Source of the DNA: DATLYH01 sp035575035
GTDB taxonomy: Bacteria > Planctomycetota > Planctomycetia > Gemmatales > Gemmataceae
DNA length: 10,432 nucleotides
Direction: 5' to 3'
Assembly (NCBI GenBank): GCA_035575035.1
Contig: DATLYH010000061.1
Span: forward strand, 1-10,432
This document shows positions 1 to 5,747 of the stretch, piece by piece (positions within the stretch are counted from its first letter, which is position 1; each line of letters begins with the position of its first letter). The translations under genes were made by a program, and so were the position numbers. A model generated the notes under the pieces. The model was not told the origin of the DNA. It made no database searches and saw nothing but the letters and a program-made list of their open reading frames with translations.

Positions 1-133
1 GCTGGCCAACTCAACCCTGTCGTTCTCCGGGGGCTATCCCCTGGCATGCTCTGCCGTCACCGTGATCTATCTGCTGGGTATGCTGCTGATCTGGCTGGCG
101 CCCGAAACGCGCGGCCAGCCGCTGCCCGAGTAG
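1..133 (+). CDS. MFS-type transporter, C-terminal end (partial)
   Basis: The frame starting at base 2 is open to a TAG at 131-133 and gives the last 43 residues of a membrane protein whose 5' part lies outside the window. The visible part is a hydrophobic helix (roughly ACSAVTVIYLLGMLLIWLA) followed by the short polar tail PETRGQPLPE. A final transmembrane helix followed by PET-(K/R)-G-x-x-LPE is the usual ending of major facilitator superfamily transporters, especially the sugar-porter and metabolite:H+ symporter branches. The protein would sit in the inner membrane and move a small solute, but the substrate cannot be told from this fragment. It converges on the DUF1501 gene on the other strand, with about 208 nt between the two stop codons. 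The family call rests on one helix and the tail motif only. Confidence 0.6.
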   Translation, partial: LANSTLSFSGGYPLACSAVTVIYLLGMLLIWLAPETRGQPLPE

Positions 134-341
134 GCGGCCAGCCGTAGCGCCTGAGCACTGCCTCGCCTGCGCCCCAGAGCCATCTGGCCGCGCACGCTTG
201 GCACGCCTGCCTGAATCTGCGCCGGGCAGAGAACGCGCTTTGCGTGAGACGCAGGCATCAGACGACCAGCACGCGTTGTGGCCCTGGCCGGCCGCTGGTT
301 GTTCTTACCAGCAGCAGCGGCTGACGGCGCCTCGACGCCGC
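134..341. other. Convergent intergenic region with no supported gene
   Basis: This stretch separates the stop codon of the MFS gene (+) from the stop codon of the DUF1501 gene (-). Both strands have open frames across it, but these are continuations of frames shadowing the DUF1501 gene and have no recognisable protein signal or ribosome binding site. A small 5-bp hairpin (325-329 / 336-340) lies just beyond the DUF1501 stop. It has no T-run after it on either strand, so it is not called a terminator. Nothing else stands out. Confidence 0.5.
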
Positions 342-1781
342 TCACGCCACCAGCTCGCGCACCACGCGGCCATGCACGTCGGTGAGGCGGAAGTCGCGAC
401 CCGCGTAGCGGTAGGTAAGCCGCTGGTGGTCCAGGCCCATCAGGTGCAGGATGGTGGCGTGCAGGTCGTGGACATGGACTCTGTCCACCTCGGCCCGGAA
501 GCCAAACTCGTCGGTGGCGCCATGAACATAGCCCCCCTTGACGCCGCCGCCCGCCAGCCAGACCGTGAAGCCGTAGTGGTTGTGGTCCCGGCCGTTGACC
601 TTGCCGGCGTTGGCGCCGGGCGTCGGCAACTCCACCGTTGGCGTCCGGCCGAATTCGCCGCCCCAGATGACCAGCGTTTCCTCCAGCAGGCCGCGCTGCT
701 TCAGATCCTTGAGCAAAGCGCCGATTGCCTGGTCGCACTCGCGGGCCAGCTGGCGGTGGCGGACTTCCAGGTCGTCATGGTTGTCCCAGGGCTGGCCCTG
801 GCCATGCCAGACCTGGACGTAGCGGACCCCCTTCTCCAGTAGCCGGCGGGCAATCAGGATCTGCCGGGCCTGCACGCCCGGGCCGTACATGGCGCGGATG
901 TACGGCGGCTCCTTACTGATGTCAAAGGCGTCGGCGGCCTCAAGCTGCATTCGGTAGGCCAGCTCGAACGACTGGATGCGGGCCTCGAGCTGGGCGTCTT
1001 GCTGGCGGCGCTCCAGGTGCCGTTCGTTGAGCCGGCGCAGCAGATCGAGCTGCTGCCGCTGCTCCCGCAGTGGGACAAAATTGTTCCGGACGTGCTCGAT
1101 CAATTTCTCGATATCGGTGTGCTTGGTGTCGATGTAGGTCCCCTGATAGACGCCGGGCAAGAAGGCCGACTGCCAGTTCTGCGTCTCCTGGATCGGGTAG
1201 CCGCCGGGGCACATGGCGATGAAGCCGGGCAGGTTCTGGTTCTCCGAGCCCAAGCCGTAGGTGACCCAGGAGCCCACGCTCGGCCGGATCAGCCGGGCCT
1301 CGCCACAATTCATCAGCAGCAGCGATGGCTCATGGTTGGGCACGTCGGCATACATCGAGCGGATGACACAAATGTCGTCAATGCAGGAGGCAACGTGAGG
1401 GAAGATCTCGCTGACCTCGATGCCGCTCTGGCCGTGCTTGCGGAACTGAAACGGCGACCGGAAGGCGGCCCCGGTCTTGCGTTCGGTGCGCAGCTGCAGG
1501 GGAATCGGCTTGCCGTGATACTTGTCGAGCGCCGGCTTGGGATCGAAGGTATCAACGTGCGACGGGCCGCCGTTCATGAACAGATGGATGACCCGCTTGG
1601 CCTTGGCGGGGAAGTGCGGTGCCTTCGGGGCGAGCGGATTGACCGCCGACGCGGCGGCAGCCGGCTGCGTCTCGCCGAGCAGGCCGGCTAGCGCCAGGGC
1701 ACCGAAGCCCATTCCCGAGCGGCAAAGCATCTCGCGCCGGGTCAGTAAGTAGTCTTCCGGTCGGGCAGGATGATGACCCAT
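342..1781 (-). CDS. DUF1501 family protein with Tat-type signal (sulfatase-like fold)
   Basis: A 479-aa protein of the DUF1501 family, which is greatly expanded in planctomycetes and belongs to the alkaline phosphatase/sulfatase-like superfamily; its substrate is not established. The N-terminus carries a twin-arginine export signal: TRREML at residues 14-19, then a hydrophobic stretch (about 24-35) and an Ala-rich end, so the folded protein is probably exported. Family landmarks are FMNGGPSHVDTFDPKPAL (about 68-85), WHGQGQPWDNHDD, VIWGGEFGRTP (about 371-381), NGRDHNHYGF (about 395-404) and a C-terminal HDLHATILHLMGLDH segment. The conserved Asp, His and Asn residues in these motifs are the likely metal and active-site positions by analogy with the superfamily. 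The ATG at 1781 is preceded by an AGGATAGG-type ribosome binding site about 7 nt away. It is the last gene of a four-gene - strand operon, 27 nt after the protease gene. Length is normal for the family and no damage is seen. Confidence 0.93.
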   Translation of the reverse strand: MGHHPARPEDYLLTRREMLCRSGMGFGALALAGLLGETQPAAAASAVNPLAPKAPHFPAKAKRVIHLFMNGGPSHVDTFDPKPALDKYHGKPIPLQLRTERKTGAAFRSPFQFRKHGQSGIEVSEIFPHVASCIDDICVIRSMYADVPNHEPSLLLMNCGEARLIRPSVGSWVTYGLGSENQNLPGFIAMCPGGYPIQETQNWQSAFLPGVYQGTYIDTKHTDIEKLIEHVRNNFVPLREQRQQLDLLRRLNERHLERRQQDAQLEARIQSFELAYRMQLEAADAFDISKEPPYIRAMYGPGVQARQILIARRLLEKGVRYVQVWHGQGQPWDNHDDLEVRHRQLARECDQAIGALLKDLKQRGLLEETLVIWGGEFGRTPTVELPTPGANAGKVNGRDHNHYGFTVWLAGGGVKGGYVHGATDEFGFRAEVDRVHVHDLHATILHLMGLDHQRLTYRYAGRDFRLTDVHGRVVRELVA

Positions 1782-1808
1782 GGGATTACCTATCCTTTTT
1801 CGGCGGAC

Positions 1809-2264
1809 TTACGTCCCTGGATACAGACCGTTGATCGCCAGCTCCACTTCCTCCCGGTCCCCGTGGAACGTGGCGGTAAAGTATTGCAAGAAGCCAGCGA
1901 AGCCGAGCAGCGGTCGGCGAAAGCTGCCGGGAATAAAGCCCACCCATGTCTTCCACTCGCGCTGCTCATGGCTGTCCGCAATGCGAAGCATCACTTCGGC
2001 GTAGCGGACCGAAACGACTCTTGTGGCCACCCCCGAACTCATTCCGACCGGGGCATTCATTAGATCGACGCCGATCGAAGCAGCAACATGTTCCGGAAAA
2101 ACCGTGTCGCCGGCGCCCGTGTCAATCATCGCGTCTAGAGACACTGTTCCTGCCGGGCCAATGATGGCGACAGCAATAATGGGGCGCGGCCGTTGCATCC
2201 GCCCCGCCAGTGCCACTACCGGACGGATGGTGGGGAACTGCCGGTATGGGAAGCGAAGACTCAT
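1809..2264 (-). CDS. Retropepsin-like aspartic protease
   Basis: A 151-aa protein with the single-domain retropepsin signature DAMIDTGAGDTVFPEHVA; the catalytic Asp would be residue 48 in the D-T-G-A motif. The segments around it (IIAVAIIGPAGTVSLDAMIDTGA before, then VLRIADSHE-like and LLGFAGFL strands after) fit the flap and C-terminal strands of the fold. Retropepsin monomers carry one DTG motif and must dimerise to build an active site, which fits this length. The frame is open upstream to an ATG at 2297, but the ATG at 2264 is preferred: it overlaps the stop of the preceding 83-aa gene as ATGA, which suggests translational coupling, and no Shine-Dalgarno is needed. No signal peptide or membrane segment is evident, so it is probably cytoplasmic. 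The physiological target is unknown. It lies between two genes that are normally adjacent, suggesting it entered the operon together with the 83-aa gene. Confidence 0.8.
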   Translation of the reverse strand: MSLRFPYRQFPTIRPVVALAGRMQRPRPIIAVAIIGPAGTVSLDAMIDTGAGDTVFPEHVAASIGVDLMNAPVGMSSGVATRVVSVRYAEVMLRIADSHEQREWKTWVGFIPGSFRRPLLGFAGFLQYFTATFHGDREEVELAINGLYPGT

Positions 2265-2512
2265 AGGAGTGTGTCCACATCTTCCTCCGGTTCCCAATCG
2301 AAGATTACATCTTCTCGGTCAATTCCCGCTTCATCGACTATCCGGACTACTTGCTGAAGGTCTTCGTGGTGGGCGACAATCCGCGACCCATCTGCGCTCC
2401 AGGCTAACCACTGACCGGCATACTTGCGCTGTTCCTCTCGCGGGAACTTTCGCCGATTCTCCACGTATACCCATCGATCCGGTTTGGTCTTGGCGCTGTG
2501 GTTTTCGCTCAT
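2261..2512 (-). CDS. Small acidic protein paired with the protease (DUF5678-like)
   Basis: An 83-aa soluble protein. The N-terminal third is basic and polar (RWVYVENRRKFPREEQRKY). The middle carries YAGQWLAWSADGSRIVAHHEDLQQVVRIV, and the tail is strongly acidic (DWEPEEDVDTLL). The pattern of a Y-x-G-(K/Q)-W-(V/L)-A-x-S-x-D-G core followed by a helix with a spaced DL-x-x-V resembles DUF5678-type small proteins, whose function is not known; this assignment is by eye. The ATG at 2512 follows a GGGAGAAG ribosome binding site at 4 nt spacing. The gene starts 18 nt after the DUF1553 stop, and its TGA overlaps the protease ATG by 4 nt. Tight coupling suggests a protein that works with, or is processed by, the protease. 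A regulatory or inhibitor role is possible but has no direct support. No membrane segments are present. Confidence 0.72.
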   Translation of the reverse strand: MSENHSAKTKPDRWVYVENRRKFPREEQRKYAGQWLAWSADGSRIVAHHEDLQQVVRIVDEAGIDREDVIFDWEPEEDVDTLL

Positions 2513-2530
2513 GGATCTTCTCCCTGCCCC

Positions 2531-5527
2531 TCAGTCCATGAAAACAAACTCGTTGCTCAGCAGCAATACCTGGGCGTACTGCTCCCAGGCGGTCAGCTTG
2601 ACGGCTTCCGTCTGGAGGGGGCGGGCCGATTCCAGGAACCGCAGGCCGAGCGCGACCTCCTCCGCATCCGGCGGCCGGCCGTAGAGCAGGCAGTAGAGCC
2701 GCTCGATGCGAGCCTCGGGCTGCTGGAGGGCGGCCACATCGGGCCGGCCGACCAGGTGGCGGGCTTGCTCAATGACAAACGGACTGTTCATCAGGAACAG
2801 GGCCTGCTGCGGCACGGTAGTGGTGTACCGCTGCGGGCTGCTGGTGTCGGGACTAGCGAAGTCAAAGGTGCGGAACAGGCCGGGCAGGTTCTGCCGCTCG
2901 ACGAAACCATACACCGTCCGGCGCGTGCTGAAGGGGGCGGTCGTCAGATCGACAGGCCGGCCCCCCTGCCGCGCATCGAGCCGTCCGGCCACCGCCAGGA
3001 GCGAGTCGCGCAGCGCCTCGAAGTCGAGGCGCTGCCGGTTCATCTTCCACAACAGACGGTTCTCCGGATCGATCAATTGCGGATTGCAGATTGCGGATTG
3101 CGGATTGGAAGAATTGTGGATGGCGGATTGTAGCCGGGGAAAAGAAGTATCGGTCTTTGAATCCGCAATCCGCAATCTGCAATCCGCAATCTCAGAGGCC
3201 TGTTGGTAGACGGCCGAGAGCAGGATCAGCCGGTGCAGCTTCTTGATTGACCAGCCATCCTCCATGAAGGTCCAGGCGAGGTAGTCAAGTAGTTCGGGGT
3301 GGGTCGGCGGTTCGCCGCGCAGCCCGAAGTCGCTGGGGGTGCGCACCAGACCGGCGCCGAAGTGGTGCAGCCAGACGCGGTTGACCAGAACGCGGGCGGT
3401 CAGGGGATTATCGCGCGAGGCAATGGCACGGGCTAGCTCCAGCCGACCGCTCCCCTGCCGGAACGGCTGGCGCTGGGGCCCGGCGAGCACCTCCAGGAAC
3501 TGCCGCGGCACTGCTTCGCCCGGGTTGTTCGGGTTGCCACGGACAAAGACGCGCGGCGTCTGCGGCATCGGGGCATCTTGCAGGACCATCGCCCGCGGCG
3601 GCGCGGCCGGGGAGTTTACCACCCACTCCTCGACCCGCCGTCGCAGCGCGGTCAGCTCATTCCGCACCGACCGGTCAAAAAGCCGGGCCGACTGCGCTTC
3701 CTCCAATGAGATGTTGGTCGGGGTTCCCGGCCCGTACAGCAGCTGGCGCAGGGCCTCCTGGTCGGGATCAGGCAGAGCGGCGGGCGGGGCGGCGTTCTGC
3801 TCCTTCGCCGCCTTCAGGGCTTCTTGCCAGAGTCGATCGGCACCGGCGAGCAGCTTGCCGTAGCGCTCGGCCACATCGCGCAGCGAGGCAGGGGGCGGGC
3901 CGGCGAACGCCTGTGCCACCAACGGATTGATGGGCCCTTGCGGGTCGGCGTTGGCTGCCACCCGGGCCGCCACGGCCGCCGCCTGGGAAGTGAAATCCTT
4001 CTGCGGCAGCGCGGCAAAGGCGTGCCAGGGGGCCAGGACCGGGTGATGGGCCTTGCGTGTCTCGGTCAGGAAGCCCTGCCAGCGGCGGATCAAGGCGGGG
4101 TTCAGGTCGCTGGCTGCCAATGCCTGGTAGTGGTCCTCGCCCGGCAGGCGCTGCGCGTCGCGGGCCGCCAGCAGGTACTCGGGCACCTGCGCCCGAAGCC
4201 GGGCCAGCAACTCGGCATGCTTGTTTTGCAGGAAATCGGCGAGCTTCTGCTGCCGGGCCTTCAGCTCCTTCTCAAAGGCCAGATAGTCCGCGCTCGACTC
4301 CGGTTCGCCGATCAGCGGCAGCTCGCGGGGCTCCACCGAACTGGCGAAGACACCGTAGAGGCTGTAGTAGTCGCGCTGCGGGATGGGGTCAAACTTGTGG
4401 TCGTGGCAGCGGGCGCAGCTAATCGTCAATCCCAGCAAGCCGCGGCCGACGACATCCAGGCGGTCGTCAATGATGTCATGGATATTGTTGAGAAATCGTC
4501 GGCCCACCGTCAGGAAACCCATCGCCGCCAGCGGTCGGTTGTCGCCCGACCCCCTCACCCTACCCTCTCCTCCTGCTCCAGGGGGAGAGGGTAGGGTGAG
4601 GGGGAACAGCTGGTCCGCTGCCAGCTGGTGAAGGATGAACTGGTCGTAGGGCAGGTCCTCATTGAAGGCACGGATGACGTAATCGCGGTAGGTGTAAGCG
4701 AAGGGATAGCGGCGCTCTTCCTGGAAGACGTACCCCTTGGTATCGGCATAGCGGGCGATGTCGAGCCAGTGCCGGCCCCAGCGCTCGCCGTAGCGCGGAT
4801 CGGCCAGCAGCCGATCGACGACCCGAGCAAAAGCATTAGGGGACGTGTCGCTCTCAAACGCGGTGACCTCCTCCGGCGTCGGCGGCAGACCGATCAGGTC
4901 AAAGGTGACGCGGCGGATCAGCGTGCGCCGGTCGGCCGACGGCGAGGGGTTGAGTCCCTTTTCTTCGAGCTTCGCCAGGATGAAGAAATCCACGGGCGTC
5001 CGGACCCAGGCGGAGTTCCGGACAGGGGGAAGAGCGGGTTTCCGGACCGGTTGAAACGCCCAGTGCTTCTGCCGGGCCTCCGCCACCGACATCGGCCCGC
5101 CCTGGGCCGCGGCCGAGCCATTCTCGGGCCAGGGAGCGCCCATCTTGACCCAGGCAATCAGGGCCTCGATCGCCTCGGGCGGCAGTTTTCCCTTGGGCGG
5201 CATCTTGATGTCACCTTCCTGACGAACCGCCTGAATGAGCAGACTTTTCTCGGGCTCGCCGGCCGTGATTACCGGGCCGCTGTCGCTCCCCTTGAGCAGG
5301 GCGGCGCGCGAGTCGAGCCGCAAGCCTGCCTGCTGCCGTTTGGGGCCGTGACAGGTGAAGCAGTTCTCGGCCAGCACCGGCCGGACGCGCGTCTCGAAGA
5401 ATTCCGCGGCCTGGGGGTTGACGGCGGCTGGCGGCTGAGGGGGTGGCTCGGCGGGTGCGGCAGCCGCAAGCCCGAACACGGCCAACAAACTGATCGAGAG
5501 AACGGCTGCTTTCATGGAGGGTTTCAT
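2531..5527 (-). CDS. Secreted PSCyt1 / DUF1549 / DUF1553 cytochrome-type protein
   Basis: A 998-aa protein with the standard planctomycete order of domains. After a signal peptide (MKPSMKAAVLSISLLAVFGLAAA) comes a PSCyt1 cytochrome-c-like domain with the haem-binding CFTCH motif (C56, C59, H60) and a candidate distal Met in IKMPPKG (M109). Next is DUF1549 (about 175-390), ending in a second CxxCH, CARCHDHKFDP (C371, C374, H375). A long helical linker follows, then DUF1553 (about 700-998), including ARVLVNRVWLHHFG and LLWKMNRQRLDFEALRDSLL. It is probably exported and haem-loaded; the redox partner and substrate are unknown. The frame opens at an ATG at 5635, but that codon lies inside a predicted -10 box and its extra residues are not signal-like, so the ATG at 5527 (or 5515) is preferred. 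Two palindromic repeats are translated in frame, at about residues 308-326 and 780-818, where related proteins would be expected to run without a break. First gene of the operon. Confidence 0.92.
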   Translation of the reverse strand: MKPSMKAAVLSISLLAVFGLAAAAPAEPPPQPPAAVNPQAAEFFETRVRPVLAENCFTCHGPKRQQAGLRLDSRAALLKGSDSGPVITAGEPEKSLLIQAVRQEGDIKMPPKGKLPPEAIEALIAWVKMGAPWPENGSAAAQGGPMSVAEARQKHWAFQPVRKPALPPVRNSAWVRTPVDFFILAKLEEKGLNPSPSADRRTLIRRVTFDLIGLPPTPEEVTAFESDTSPNAFARVVDRLLADPRYGERWGRHWLDIARYADTKGYVFQEERRYPFAYTYRDYVIRAFNEDLPYDQFILHQLAADQLFPLTLPSPPGAGGEGRVRGSGDNRPLAAMGFLTVGRRFLNNIHDIIDDRLDVVGRGLLGLTISCARCHDHKFDPIPQRDYYSLYGVFASSVEPRELPLIGEPESSADYLAFEKELKARQQKLADFLQNKHAELLARLRAQVPEYLLAARDAQRLPGEDHYQALAASDLNPALIRRWQGFLTETRKAHHPVLAPWHAFAALPQKDFTSQAAAVAARVAANADPQGPINPLVAQAFAGPPPASLRDVAERYGKLLAGADRLWQEALKAAKEQNAAPPAALPDPDQEALRQLLYGPGTPTNISLEEAQSARLFDRSVRNELTALRRRVEEWVVNSPAAPPRAMVLQDAPMPQTPRVFVRGNPNNPGEAVPRQFLEVLAGPQRQPFRQGSGRLELARAIASRDNPLTARVLVNRVWLHHFGAGLVRTPSDFGLRGEPPTHPELLDYLAWTFMEDGWSIKKLHRLILLSAVYQQASEIADCRLRIADSKTDTSFPRLQSAIHNSSNPQSAICNPQLIDPENRLLWKMNRQRLDFEALRDSLLAVAGRLDARQGGRPVDLTTAPFSTRRTVYGFVERQNLPGLFRTFDFASPDTSSPQRYTTTVPQQALFLMNSPFVIEQARHLVGRPDVAALQQPEARIERLYCLLYGRPPDAEEVALGLRFLESARPLQTEAVKLTAWEQYAQVLLLSNEFVFMD
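3076..3190. repeat. Perfect 31-nt inverted repeat inside the DUF1553 coding region
   Basis: The left arm 3076-3106 and right arm 3160-3190 are exact reverse complements over all 31 bases, with a 53-nt loop. Pairing stops on both sides (A/C outside, G/G inside). Each arm is made of a short unit, ATTGCGG or ATTGCAG, repeated about four times; one more partial copy, GCGGATTG, lies in the loop at 3123-3130. The element is clearly less GC-rich than the gene around it. Read on the gene strand it adds about 38 codons with no stop, giving a Cys/Ile/Ala/Asp-rich peptide beginning IADCRLRIADS between SEIADC and LIDPENRL. Tandem GGATT-GC units of this kind occur widely in intergenic DNA of planctomycetes and some other phyla (general knowledge). 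This looks like an insertion tolerated by the protein. Confidence 0.88.
4550..4604. repeat. 55-nt near-perfect hairpin repeat inside the DUF1549 coding region
   Basis: The arms 4550-4570 and 4584-4604 are exact reverse complements over 21 bases. Pairing continues inward for five more positions (4571-4575 with 4579-4583, one being a G-U pair) to a 3-nt loop at 4576-4578. On the gene strand it is read as PLTLPSPPGAGGEGRVRG, at about residues 308-326, between DQLF and DNRPLAAMGFLTVGRR. Those flanks are normally close together in DUF1549 proteins. The translated form of this C-rich/G-rich palindrome is commonly seen as a spurious low-complexity peptide in GC-rich genomes; here it lies inside a conserved, intact gene. 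It has a different sequence from the 3076-3190 element, so two repeat families have hit one gene. Confidence 0.85.
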
Positions 5528-5633
5528 TGGGTGGGGACACCACGGGGGGCAACCTTGCCCGGGTTGGGTGAGATCATCGTAACTGCCCCCTTCGCTATCG
5601 GGGCGGCCTTCAGGGAAGAGGGGGCTCCTATAC

Positions 5634-5663
5634 ATGATAGTGGGAGAAGCGGTTTGCTGCCAA
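5634..5663 (-). promoter_or_regulatory. Candidate sigma-70-type promoter for the DUF1553-DUF1501 operon
   Basis: On the - strand, TTGGCA (5663-5658) and TATCAT (5639-5634) are separated by 18 nt; each matches the housekeeping consensus in 5 of 6 positions. Transcription would start near 5627, leaving a leader of about 100 nt before the ATG at 5527. The upstream ATG at 5635 falls inside the -10 box, which argues against using it as a start codon. That planctomycete housekeeping sigma factors read this consensus is assumed. Confidence 0.5.
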
Positions 5664-5708
5664 AGAGATTCTCACATCGGTCGCCTGCGGCAAAAAAACT
5701 GTACGCGC

Positions 5709-5719
5709 CACGAGTCGTG
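5709..5719. promoter_or_regulatory. 11-nt palindrome upstream of the sigma factor gene
   Basis: The sequence CACGA-G-TCGTG is an exact dyad of 5-bp arms about one centre base. It ends 15 nt before the Shine-Dalgarno of the sigma factor gene and lies in the divergent region. It could be an operator for a dimeric regulator, or chance in GC-rich DNA. An A-run (5692-5698) lies just upstream. No convincing housekeeping promoter was found for the + strand, which would fit an ECF-type promoter whose consensus cannot be recognised here. Confidence 0.2.
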
Positions 5720-5747
5720 CCGGCAGTACATGATGAGGAGGATGCAG

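Noticed and set aside
325..340. A small hairpin just past the DUF1501 stop as an intrinsic terminator.
   Set aside because: The stem is only 5 bp with no T-run on either strand, and such stems are expected by chance in DNA this GC-rich.
198..842. A 214-codon open frame on the + strand opposite the DUF1501 gene, and similar long frames at 999-1691, 2498-3133, 3824-4594 and 4628-5878.
   Set aside because: They lie antisense to well-supported genes, have no family motifs or credible ribosome binding sites, and arise from the strong third-position GC bias of the true genes.
2261..2512. Toxin-antitoxin reading of the small gene plus protease pair.
   Set aside because: The arrangement (small gene first, ATGA overlap) is similar, but neither protein resembles a known toxin or a DNA-binding antitoxin. 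The pair is kept as an unassigned module.
3076..3190. Possible CRISPR array, because of the short repeated GGATTGC units.
   Set aside because: The units are tandem with no spacers of regular length and form two inverted arms; no cas genes are nearby.
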